Shown here piece by piece: positions 11,214 to 21,639 of a stretch of 64,000 nt of DNA. The DNA lies in assembly GCA_021018815.1 (NCBI GenBank), contig JAITYX010000034.1, positions 2,418,001 to 2,482,000 on the forward strand, read 5' to 3'. Both the position numbers and the translations under genes were made by a program. Source of the DNA: Talinum fruticosum (taxonomy: Eukaryota > Streptophyta > Magnoliopsida > Caryophyllales > Talinaceae). The notes under the pieces are model-generated. The model made no database searches. It was not told the DNA's origin and saw nothing but the letters and a program-made list of their open reading frames with translations. The first letter of the stretch is position 1. Each line of letters begins with the position of its first letter.

Positions 11214-13205
11214 CTCTAGACGCCTAAAACTTGTCACTCTTATCTCTTTTATTTTTAAAGTGATGAAATCCTAGTCTTGCTTATAGATTCAAATCACGGT
11301 TAGAGTCCGATTGGCGTAACGGAAGCCAATAACACCAAAATCAACCTTATTTGCTTTGGGCCGGTCCACAAACCCATTTCTTTCGGCCGGTCGAAGCCCG
11401 AGTCAATGCTCAAGGTCAAGCTTTGGCCGGCGCCGCGCATCAAGCCATATTGCTCGCTAAATGCTGCATTTCGTCTTCGGCGTCCAACCGAGACACGAAG
11501 CTTAATTTGTCCGTACGACATCAAATTGGTCGGCATCGAGCTTCATTGTGAAATTCGCCAAAGCGCTGCGTTTTACTCCAAACGTCCTACCGAGACACGG
11601 AAGCCAACTACACAAAGCAACATCGTATTTGACTAGTGCCGGGTTTCGGGGTATTTTCTCCAAAGCACTCGCGTTTTGCTCTAGAGACCAATTACAATAC
11701 GGAAGGTGGTTTGACCAAACGACGTCGTTTCTTGACCGACGCCATGATTCTCGCCTTTGTCCGTGGGATTCGGGTAAAGGAGATTTGGTCCGATTTTTCG
11801 AATTTCCGTACGTTTCACTCATCGCATTTTGGACGGCTATTTAGCTACTCGAGTTATTTTGTGACCTAACCTGTTCACTATAAATGGAGAGCTTAGTCTC
11901 TCATTTTATATATGGCCATTTCCTATTGCGAAACTCTGTTGAAATCTAACCGAGAGCTATTGAATGCTTTATGACTTCGATCTCTTGGTTTTTTCAGCTA
12001 ATCCTCGCTACAATAATGATATTCGATCACCTAATCTTCATCACTCTCATCTCTATACATCATTCTACCTTTACTAAAATTTGCAAAAAGTCGCTTTTAG
12101 TTCACCACCGCCATCTCCATGCTTTTAGATTTGGTTCAAGATCATGATCGGGAGTTGGGACAACCCGAGGGCATTCATTACCTTTGTGATTTTAATGGTT
12201 TATTTAATTGTTGCATCTTTATTGCTTTCGGTATTGTGGATAGAAAGATGTAATCGCTTTTAATTCCTCCACGCCCGTGAGTAATTTATTTTTATTGTTT
12301 TCCTTTACCAATTTCTTTACTACTTTTCTTTTATCGCTTTCTTATTCGTTTTATTGCTTTATTCGCATGCCTTAGTTGATTTAAATTCCATTATTTGTAT
12401 GTTGTGTGCTTGTATGAAACACGTTTTCTAAACTCATATCTCAAATTAGTAAAGGTCGTCTATTGATGAGCGGAATAGAAGGGTTTATCCCTACGTTTCG
12501 TATCTTCACCCCTAAATCTAGATTCTCGGTTTTAGACTGAAGGAGTCAAATTTTAAACCTCTTCCAAGTTTAGTTTTTTCATACTAAGATTGAAAGAGTC
12601 TTTTATTTATTTTTGTTAGTTTTTATCTCTAAAAACTAACTGGCGACTCTTATTTTCCTTTTTATTTCTCTTAAATCTGCTCCTCGGCATTTCGACTTAA
12701 AATGGACAAAATTTTATTTTACTTCTAACAGTTTAACCCTTGGACTGAGACTGATCACCTCAATCATGGCCCATGGTAGCGCCGACGACCGTACAATGAT
12801 CGGCTCTTGCCAAGCACTGGACGGTCACCTGGACAAGGCTTTGATCCAAGCTAGTGTTTTTTCACTGTTTTAGCCCAAAGCCTGGCGGCATAAATAAACC
12901 TAATATTTTTGTTATTTTCTTAAGTCATGAAATAGTATCATGAGACTTCTAAAAATAATTTCTAAAATAAAAGATTAATAAAACCGCCAAGTATTATTAT
13001 GATTAATTTGTTTCAAATTAAATTACAAAAATCGGAAATCTTAATAAGAGGTACATCCCCATTTGTAATAAATTTTTAAAAATCATTTTCAAAAATCATC
13101 TTCAAAAAGAAACCCGACATTCATAGGGAAGCTTCAATCCTCCCCAAATCCGGTCCTCCCTCTACGGATCGTACGGACGGACGGACAAGGTCGGTAGTTG
13201 CTATA
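11214..13205 (+). repeat. Tat-like Ty3/gypsy LTR (copy A)
   Basis: The start (CTAGACGCCTAAAAC) corresponds to the TGTAGACACC start of other copies, and the end is TTGCTATA. About 2 kb long. It shares with copies at 18928, 24860, 27986 and 33770 the block GTCGTCTATTGATGAGCGGA (about 12448-12468) and the 'aaaactaactggcgactc' block (about 12627-12646). A TATA box lies at 11879-11885. The left side carries a 3' internal remnant and the right side carries a 5' leader, so the LTR is flanked by internal sequence on both sides, as expected after unequal recombination between element copies. Confidence 0.75.
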
Positions 13206-13984
13206 GTGGCTAGTCCACTAGGCATTGTGTCACTTATTAAGAGGGTGAGACTTGAAAGTTTGAGTTGTGAGTTTTCTTAATGTGTTTTGCATTAGAAATC
13301 TTGCATTTAAGCAACTTCGAACATAGATACTTTTAATTTTGAACTTTAGGCTTTACCTTTAAGAACAATTTTAGAGGAGGTTCAAACTGCTAACCTGGAC
13401 GGGCCCAATTAGGCTTGATTGTTAGAGAGGTGGTACCTCTTCCCTCATACCACGCTCTCTTTGACTTACTGAGAGGCACCAAGGATTCATGTTTTTCCTA
13501 TCATGCATTCCACGGAGGACTAAATGCTCAGACTGTGAGACACCATGTATCCTACCTAAATTTATCCCTCTTTCGGACCATAGATCCTTTGTGGTTTAAG
13601 AGGTACCTTCTCTTCATTTGCATGCTTGGATGAATGTGGTTGTTTTTAGTATTTAATCTTTTACTTGTGAGCCTTTAGGTTAGTTAAGGAGTGTTGAATA
13701 ACCCTTTCATGGGTGTAAATAAAATACAATAATTAGTTTCGTCGAGTCGGTTCGATATGTGCATTTTTAGCCAAAAGTTAAAAATTGCCTTCTTTTTCTA
13801 GGTCGGTCTATTAATTACATTTCGATTCATCCCAAAAATTCATCTCTCACTCTAGGTTTCAGGTAGCCACTGGCCACCGGCTTAGCTGGTGCCGGCCACC
13901 ATTGGTTAGTCCAGGAGGGTCATGTCGTTGACCCTCCTCCCTCTTCGTCGAGTATGTTTTTTAGGGTTTTGACTTCTTAGCATC
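13206..13984 (+). other. 5' leader of the Tat-like element (primer binding site and untranslated region)
   Basis: Just after the LTR, TGGCTAGTCCACTAGG (13207-13222) is a worn version of the TGGCGATTCCACGGGG primer site seen at 27969-27984 (minus). The rest is the reverse-strand counterpart of 27421-27968: both contain the 'gggcccaattaggcttgatt' block and a 'gtaccatttcc/ggtacctcttccc' block. No ORF is supported. Confidence 0.5.
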
Positions 13985-14475
13985 TTTGAAGTCCATTTAC
14001 ATTTCGATTTGGCATTTAGCCAAAAAATAAAATCATCTCAAATTTGGTGAATCCATTTGCATATTTCTCTTGCATTTATCCAAAAATAAATTCATATCAA
14101 ATTAGGTGAGTTCATTTGCATCTCAATTTTGCATTTAGCCAAAAAATAAATTCATCTCAAATTAGGTGAGTCCATTTCCATTTTAAATTTACATTTAGCT
14201 AAAAAAAAATTCATCACATATTAGGTGAGTCCATTTGCATTCTAAGTTTGCATTTAGCCAAAAAATAAATTCATCTTAAATTAGGTGATTCTGTTTGCGT
14301 TTCAATTTTGCATTTAGTCAAAAAATAAATTCGTCTCAATTAGATGAGTCCATTTGTATTTTAATTTTGCATTTAGTCAAAAAAATAAATTCATCTCAAG
14401 TTAGGTGAGTCCATTTATGCATTTCGTTTTTCATTTTAGCCAAAATAAAATCATCTCCAACAAGATGTATCGAAT
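13985..14475 (+). repeat. Minisatellite of about 60 bp, eight copies, in the Tat leader
   Basis: Eight tandem units of 59-61 bp follow one another, each built as 'gagtccatttgcatttc', 'ttttgcatttagccaaaaa' and 'ttcatctcaaattaggt'. Units differ by several substitutions and 1-2-base indels; the last two are most diverged. A reversed, more diverged array of three to four units stands at 27200-27420, in the matching leader of another copy. The array therefore belongs to the element family rather than to a chromosomal satellite. Confidence 0.9.
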
Positions 14476-14747
14476 TTTGCATTCCATTCGCACATTATCA
14501 AAATTAAAAATATCTTCCTAAACAAAGTCATGTGGGGCCATTCTATGACACAGAAGGTCTTTCCATGAATTAGTCATGATTATTAAAAGTTTTGAATTGG
14601 TAATTTTGACCTTTTGAAACTTTCAAAGAGCTTGAAGTGGATTTTCTTCGGGAGGAAGCTTTATTAACTTATTTTCTTTATTTATTAATGTCTTGACTTC
14701 ATGTTACAATTTCTGTTTTTCCTTGATGGCTCCTATGGCACATCATC
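14476..14747 (+). other. Tat leader end, possible gag start
   Basis: Unique sequence after the minisatellite ends with ATGGCTCCTATGGCA (about 14726-14740), a possible start of the gypsy gag. The coding region is cut at once by the copia fragment starting near 14748. No longer reading frame can be followed. Confidence 0.3.
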
Positions 14748-15745
14748 ATTCTGTTGAGGAGTTCTTGGTGGTGAGAAGTTGTGGGAGATGTCATTTTTGT
14801 CACAAAAGTCTGCAAATTCCGATTAATCGAACTCTCTTCCATGGTCAATTCGAATTCTCTTGATATACGTCTCGGACCCCACTTTTATTTTCCTGTAGAT
14901 CTTAGTGAACTCTTTGAATGCTTCATTTTTGTTCTTCGAAAACACACCCAGGTAAATCGTGAGTAATCATTAATAATAATTAGCACATATGATTTACCTC
15001 CTAAGCTTTTAACACGAATTTCATCACACGAATCCATATGTATGAATTCAAGTACTTTGGATGTAGACAACTGTCTTGAATGGCTTACAAGATGATCTTA
15101 CTTATTTTCCTTTTGTGCAAGCATCACAAATTTTATCTTTCTTAAATGAACAATTAGGCAATCTTATAACTAATCCATGAGATGCAAGTTTCTTGATAGT
15201 ATGCATGCTAATACGACCTAGTCTACGATGCCATGTCCATGAATCATCATTCGAAAAGCTTTTAAGCATAACAAATCTTGATTTGAATCAGAAAGAGGAA
15301 TGGTGTACGTGTTATCCGACCTCGGAACTGAGAGCTTTGTCTCTTTGGTAGTTGCATCAAAAATTAAGGAATTGGTATGAGTGAACCTTACCTCTTGGCC
15401 TTTGTCACACAATTAAGAGATACTCGGAAGATTATATTGGAGCCCTTTAACAAGGTATACTAGACTAACTAAGTTGTCTCCTTGACCAATTCCGCCAATT
15501 CCAACTATCTTACGCTTGCTATTATCTCGAAATGTGACTTTTCCTCTTTTTATCTCTTCAAGTTCTTAGAAGAGTCTTGAATCTTCAGACATGTGACGTG
15601 GGCATCCACTGTCTAACTACCAATGACCTTTTTGTTTCTGAGTTGCTCGCAAAACACAAATAAACTAACCCTTCTCACTTTCTCTTACAAACCCGATGAA
15701 TTGTCTTTACGGTGGTCCTTTTCGAGGAAGAGCAGTCCTACCTAC
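14748..15745 (-). pseudogene. Copia protease-integrase fragment
   Basis: This is a second, shorter copia piece on the minus strand, homologous to 5155-6140. It shows GCPRHMSEDSRLF (protease block, about 15610), then CDKGQEVRFTHTN, HGIVD with a stop, and STSKVLEFIHMDSCDEIRVK plus INDYSRFTWVCF (integrase core, first catalytic Asp). The left end falls at the NGVVERK site of integrase, the right end before gag. The catalytic protease Asp is not visible. Both ends are abrupt, so it is a broken piece, not a full insertion. Confidence 0.85.
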
Positions 15746-15754
15746 TTGTTGTAT

Positions 15755-16616
15755 CCGAAAACCAGAGTACAAATAGCTGTTATACTCAAAGAATAAATTC
15801 TATCGGAAATGGAAACAAACAGCTCACGACACGGTGTTTGAGTTAGCCCGAAAATAGTGTTTTTCTATCTACCGACTAAAAACGGTAAGAAGCCGGATGT
15901 TTTTGCTTGTAAATTGAGATTAACCAGCTTTAACATTCATGCAAAAATATATAAATGGTACTCAAAGTATAAAAATACTTTGGTCCAATATTAGATAAGG
16001 ATTCAAGTTAAATAAATCAATTAACGATAGTAAATCCTTAATCTATTAAAATGGAATTTTTCAAGTCCAATAATCAATATATTCCAATTTTATTTATGTC
16101 TAAACTTAAATAATAAATCAGGTAGAGATGCATTCAAGAGTTATATAGACATATTTTAGTGTTTGCCTATTTAAATTGATTTCAACTAAATAAATTTGGC
16201 TATCTTAGAATCAACACAAATAATTTCATTTTTAATAAAACAAGTTAGTTGGAAAGATAAGTTAAGCGAGTGAAATTATTAAGGCAAACTTTCTGTCTAA
16301 GTTTGTCTTGGCGGGTCAAACACCCAAATCTGAGTACACATTCAGTTCTCAATAAATGTTACCGAGTGGGTTAGACATAAGTAGTAATTAATTTCTAAGA
16401 TTGGGAAAAATATGTTTGATAATGCTTATAATCATATGTGATTTTATAACTCATCAAGAATCCAAAGCATGTACCAAAGTAATAAGGAACTTTTTCCAAG
16501 ATTATATTCATTAAAACCCATAAAGAATATTTCGAATTAACAGATGAATATCTTAATTTTGGAGAAATGACTTGAATACAAAATCATAAAGAGAGTAGTT
16601 CATATCCGAGTCTTCA
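15755..16616 (-). repeat. Copia LTR fragment (minus orientation, 5' half)
   Basis: The block 'ggtactcaaagtata' to 'tactttggtccaatattag' (about 15957-15998) is the landmark of the copia LTR family. The right end TCTTCA (16611-16616) corresponds to the TGAAGA start of those LTRs. The RU5 half is missing. It adjoins the copia fragment on the left and a gypsy integrase end on the right. Confidence 0.7.
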
Positions 16617-16633
16617 TCCAGGGCATTCAACAA

Positions 16634-16849
16634 AAACATTAGACCTTGTCATTTTTGCATGTTGGTGACATGGTCCTTAAGGAAATCATAACGCGTATCG
16701 AGGATCTAAAAGGGAAGTTCAGTCCGAAATGGCAAGGACTCTACATCATCGATCATACTCTGCTGGGGGCAGTCAAGCTAACAGATTTAGATGGGGAAGA
16801 ATTATTTCAGTACACAAATCTGGACCAATTGGAAAAATATTACGTTTAG
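16634..16849 (+). pseudogene. Ty3/gypsy integrase C-terminal end (Tat-like)
   Basis: The plus strand encodes HVGDMVLKEIITRIEDLKGK, then FSPKWQGLYII, then AVKLTDLDGEELFQYTNLDQ and LEKYYV before a stop at 16847. The GDxVL, GKxxPxWxGPY and KLxDLDG elements are the integrase C-terminal domain (GPY/F-type), and the TNLDQLxxYY ending is what I associate with the Tat lineage. This is the pol end only. The upstream integrase lies at 31801-32400 in another place, and a copia LTR end directly abuts this piece. Confidence 0.8.
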
Positions 16850-17290
16850 CACTAAACTAAACAACTTAGGGAAAAATCTACCCCAACCCAATCCAAGCCA
16901 CAACCTTAATTGGCGTCGATCAATGCTAGGTTAATGGGAAAATGCTCGGACCTAGTTCGGTCGGTCTACCTTTTCTTTCCTATGTTTGGTTATTTTTGGG
17001 ACAATCCATTTTAGGCGGTCCATTATGCGAAATTATCTTTTTTAGATACGGTCCAATTTAATTATAGTGAGTGATTAAAAATAATAATAAAACATAAGAT
17101 TAAGCGTAATACTTTAATTTATTGATGATAAAGGATAAGCCTACGACTTATCCGTGTACATAACTTAAAAGGGAAATAACAAGCATGAAAGTTGAAAAAT
17201 TAAATTTCTAAAGAGGCAAACAAAAATCCAATAAAAATAGCTTTTCCTAAATTCTAAGCCCTATTCTTTCTTCTCTTTCTTTCCTTTTGG
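16850..17290 (+). other. Gypsy pol 3' flank, no gene seen
   Basis: AT-rich sequence after the pol stop, with no reading frame worth reporting. It separates pol from the antisense extra ORF, as in Tat elements. Confidence 0.4.
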
Positions 17291-17299
17291 GTCGTTCAA

Positions 17300-18600
17300 T
17301 TGAGTTCCATCTCCTTGTGCTTGTTTCTTTACTTCCTCGATCTAACGAGCCCCCTTTCTTCGTCTTCTTTAGCCTTTTCCTCTCTCCTACGAGCCTCGCT
17401 CATCGGCTTGAGAAGCTATTTCGCAATGCATCGCAGGATTGGAATCCCATATCCACTCAAGAAAGAAATTGAAGACAACCTTAGATCACACCTTCCTAGG
17501 CTTATCCAACCGCGATAGGTTTATCCAAGTACTCAATCCAAGACTAGGCCTATCTATATTGAGAACACCAAATGAAAAGGGTAGCACACAATCTAAATAT
17601 AGAATATCTTGTGCCCGACCCATTTATTGCATACCACAATTAGGGAAATAGTGTGTACCGAATTCAAATCCCAGAATCGCACGTACGGATACCTTATAAA
17701 ATGTGTCCTAAATTGGGACACACGCTAGTGCTTAATATATCGGATCATAGGGGAGTGGCATTTAACCACATCTCCCACCAAGAAGCAACTCGTTCAATCA
17801 ATGTCGCATGACGCAGCTCTCGACGGAATTGAGATGCCAGTACATATTCGTCCTTACAAGTTTTAAAACTAACCCTAGGTGCTCAACCAACTAGATTTGC
17901 ACATCACAAATGAAACACGTTAGAAACATAGTGTATCTTACACGGCCTAGCTAGTCCTAGTATACAGCCCAACAGGAGTAAAAAAGATTTAGGTTTAGCT
18001 GGCATCGTGCATGACTGCTGCTAACCGGCATCGCCTTCCACCACCACCAATGGGCTTCATATGACCTCTTCGATCATTATTTGCGGTAAAAGAGGGCGGT
18101 TGGCCAAATCTTCATTTGGATTCGTCCGAATTTGATCAAGTCTAAGAAAGGTCTCAGCAAGAATCAACAGGGTCAGCAAATGATAATCCCCTTGTTGCTT
18201 CACCATATTCAATAGTGCGATAGACGCCCTATCCCTATGGCCTCCTACTAGCATGAAGCCACCCACTTGACACATAATGATAGCCCAAACATTGCAAGAT
18301 GTGCGCTGGATAACGTCTTGTATATGGAGCGAAAATACAATAATAAGTTCACGAGGTTTACCTCATCCCTAATTAGGAACCATTCTAAATCCCTCCTTTT
18401 CGGACCTAGCACTTGCCTACAAGTTCCCGCCATGTTACTTGATGATGTGGGAATAACAAGATTTGTTCAACGGTGATTGGTGCAACCCAATATAGCATCA
18501 AATTCCTAAGGGAGTGGGCTCAACTCCCTAATTCCAAATTTGAAGACATGCATTGCGAGATACCAGTAGTGTGTTCACTCCATAGATAGCAAGTCCTACC
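17300..18600 (-). pseudogene. Antisense extra ORF (aORF-like) of a Tat-type element
   Basis: The minus strand holds, in several frames, VNLVNLLLYFRSIYKT, then GGHRDRASIALLNMVKQQGD, YHLLTLLILAETFLRLDQIR (about 18200-18130) and, further on, WWEMWLNATPL. Next come AILGFEFGTHYFPN, MGRAQDILYLD and a charged coiled-coil-like end (EARRREEKAKEDEERG, about 17400-17350). The order 'YHL-LAET-LD', 'WxNATPxYDP', 'GxxGTxYFP' is one I associate with the extra ORFs reported antisense to gag-pol between pol and the 3' LTR in Tat elements. Here it lies antisense to, and downstream of, the integrase end at 16849, the expected place. Frameshifts and stops break it. Function unknown. Confidence 0.5.
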
Positions 18601-18927
18601 TTTTTACATCCCCCATATCGTGCATCTATTAAGTTAATTCAACCATGAAATTCATATTTTCGAATAGATGTGGGAAGTTTTGAGAAATTTTGATATGTTT
18701 TAGGGAGCTCCTATTAGGTTATCAGTTGTATTCTCGAAAACCACTACATGTTACTTATAGAGTTTTCTAGGACTCTATCCCTCTTTGCTCTTATCGATCG
18801 CAACAAACCTCTTCCAAGCCCGGTCCGTTGACCAGCGCTAGTTTGGTTAATTAGTTTGTTAGCCTACCTCGTGGCTAGCACCTACTTTTGGCCTGTTTTA
18901 TTTTAGGGTCGTAGTCCAGTTACTTGG

Positions 18928-20908
18928 TGTAGGAACCACGGCCTGCGGCCCCACTAGGACCGGACCGGACCGAGTTTCCCCACGAATTGGCGTAAGGGTT
19001 TTTAAAGGTTGGAAAATCATTTTGGGGTTTTGAAAATGACTTTTGACAATGGGGATTGATATATTATTTATAGTTCCAAATTTTATTAAATTGAGTTAAA
19101 GATAAATTAAATTAAATTGATTGATGTTTTATTAATTATTTTATTTTAGGAATTATTTTTAGAATTATCGGGATGTTATTTCTTAACTGAACAAAATAAA
19201 AACACTAGGGATTCCCATATCCCCTAAGGCTTAGGGCCAGATTAGTGTGAAGAAGCCAATTTGGACCGAAGCCGGTGCCACTAACCACCAGGTGCTAGCC
19301 GAACACAAGCATCCGGCGGTCGGGGCGCCGACCACGGGCCATGACTCGAACTAATCAACCTCGGCCTATGGCCTAGCAAGCATATCTAGAAGCCCTAAAT
19401 TTTGTACATGCAGATCGGAAAAACCGATATGCGATTTAAATAGAAATAAAGCACAAAAAGAAGAATCGCCAGTTAGTTTTTAGGAGAGAAAACTAACAAA
19501 ATCGGAAATGAAGGTTTGCTCTTTCGATCTTAGTATGGGAAAACTAAGACCAAAAAGGCTAAAATGACTCCATCGGTCTTAGAACCGAGAATAGGATTCG
19601 GGGTGAGAGTATGAAACGTAGGGAAAATCCTTCCATTCCGCCCGTCTAAAGACGATCATTACTAGTTTGAGTAATGAATTAAAATAACATGCTAAACACA
19701 AGCACACAACATGCTAAATGAAATTAAATCAACCAAAACATGAATGACAACGATAAAAAGTAGAAATAAAGAAAGCGGTAAAGAAAGTAAAAGCAAAATG
19801 AAAAGAAAGCGAAAAACTTCAAAGGTTACATTGGGCGAGGAGGAAATAAAAGCGATAAAAAAGCATAAAAATAAAGAACCGTTTAAAGGCCGAACGAATG
19901 CCCTCAGGCTATCCCACTCGCTGATCCGGATCTTCACACTAGATCTCTTGATGCAACTGCAATGAATTAAAGAAAAAGGGGCTTTTTGTAAGTTTTGAGT
20001 GTAGGTAAGAAGATCGATGATGGAGTATCCTAGTTCGGATATGGGTTGGAATGGAGAATAGAGTAGTAATAAGATGAAAAGGGGCTAAGATATTAGAATA
20101 CAAAGAGGAGTATTCAATAACTCTTAGTCGAATTTCGATAGCGTAACGTTAAGAGTAAGCCTTCCGGTTAGCTTTCACGAAGCATAACGCATAGGACAAA
20201 GTCATGCTTGAAATGAGAGCTAAGGCTCTCTATTTATAGGGAGAGTTCTAAATCAAAAATGACCTAGGTTTGCTCTTATCCAACCTGTCCAAGGCTAAGT
20301 AGAAAAATCGGGCCATAATCGAAGTGATAAAGCTGGATAGAATTCCGATCCGAGGCACCGGCCACCCAGGGTATGCCTAGGGTTTTATGCCCTAACGTGC
20401 TGAACAGGGAGTCTCCTAGCCAAAAATGCAGCATTTCACTTAAAGAATTCAAGTAAGGGGCGCCAGTCATACGACGTTGTCTTGAGGGAGAAGCTCCTAG
20501 TCTCGGGCGGACTGTCTTGGAGCTTAAACGCAACACTTTGATGCTCGTGAGCATGAAATGCAACGTCTAAGACTCGTCTTTAGGTCTTCAAGCACCGTGT
20601 CCGATTAGAGAAAAGTGAAATACTCGAATTATAAGCCTGGAATTTCCCGGTACACAGCACTGGACTTCGTTGTCTCTAAAGGCTTGTCCGGGCTTGGACC
20701 GTCCAAAAGAAAAGGGATTTTTGGACTAATCCAAGGCGAAGGGCTATTTATTAGGTGTTGGGGTTCTTTATGATTTATTGGCTTCGTCGCCCCAATCAAA
20801 GCCAGTCCGTGATCTAAATCCTTAAACAAGGCTCGGGATTTCATCATCGGGCCAACAATAAATTACGAATTAAAAGAGATGAGGGGCGACACTTTTTAGG
20901 TGTCTATA
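18928..20908 (-). repeat. Tat-like 3' LTR (copy B, minus orientation)
   Basis: In element sense it starts TATAGACACC (20908) and ends CCTACA (18928). Immediately outside the start lies a polypurine tract (20909-20925, minus strand), so this is the 3' LTR of a minus-oriented element whose internal part is to the right. It contains the family blocks 'gagtcgccagttagttttta' (about 19466) and 'ccgcccgtctaaagacga' (about 19638) in reverse, and a TATA box (TATAAATA on the minus strand, about 20229-20236). Length 1981 bp. Confidence 0.8.
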
Positions 20909-20925
20909 GTTAGCCCCTACTTTGA
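20909..20925 (-). promoter_or_regulatory. Polypurine tract of the copy-B element
   Basis: The minus strand reads GTCAAAGTAGGGGCTAAC directly before the LTR start. A purine-rich run at this place primes plus-strand DNA synthesis. The block further in (agtagacactaaaggatac) recurs next to copy A. Confidence 0.6.
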
Positions 20926-21639
20926 CCGAGTCTAAAAGACAGAGGGTCAAAGTAGACACTAAAGGATACTTACCTCAATTCTATGTGGTGATTTTAATAT
21001 TGGTTGTTATGTAATATCTGGAATTAGTTGCTACCAAACCTAAACTTTAAGATATGGTCTAGACTTGATCATGATGCATGTGTTTTGAAGTCCAGTAAGA
21101 TGGTCATAAGCTTAGCTTGATCGAGCCTAAAGCTTGGTGGATTTTAATGTTGAAACTTTAATCGTTTCTAATCTGAAGCTTGGCTTGATAATCTGTTGTA
21201 CTAACATGTTTGTTAGTGGATCATCAAATTGACGAAAGTTTAGTGTTTTACCCGAATAACTCAATCGAAAACAGATTAAAAATCTAATCTAAAAAGCTAA
21301 TTTTTTAGGTCCAAGAGATCCCACTTGTATGCACATGATGCCAAGAAATCACATGTCACGGCTGAGGGGACTTCATAATCTAGGCCACCAGTTAGGGCTG
21401 CAAAGGTGTCGTTGAAGGGACACCACCATGCCTCGTGGTCGACGCCGACGTACTCTGTCGATTCCGTTGGTCTCCTTTGCCTTTTTTACTCTTGTCTTGT
21501 ATGCTTGGCTTGGCTTGACTGAATGGGTCTATAAATGGGTGCTTGGTGTGTTCATTTTGCACACACTACTCCTCTCTTGCTTTTGTACATTCTTGCTTTG
21601 CTCTTCTTGAAAACTAGTTGGTTTTTAAAATCTTTTCTT
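20926..21639. other. Internal 3' region of copy-B element, no gene seen
   Basis: Low-coding sequence between polypurine tract and PMD gene. A TATAAAT at about 21531, a TG-rich stretch and short plus-strand frames near 21428-21610 could be the promoter side of the PMD gene, but nothing is recognisable as protein. Confidence 0.3.

Noticed and set aside
11300..11869. Several overlapping frames on both strands
   Set aside because: They lie in the Tat LTR (copy A), which matches copy F over part of this stretch in reverse; LTRs are non-coding here.
13985..14475. CRISPR-like array
   Set aside because: The units follow each other without unique spacers, and the context is a plant retrotransposon leader; it is a minisatellite.
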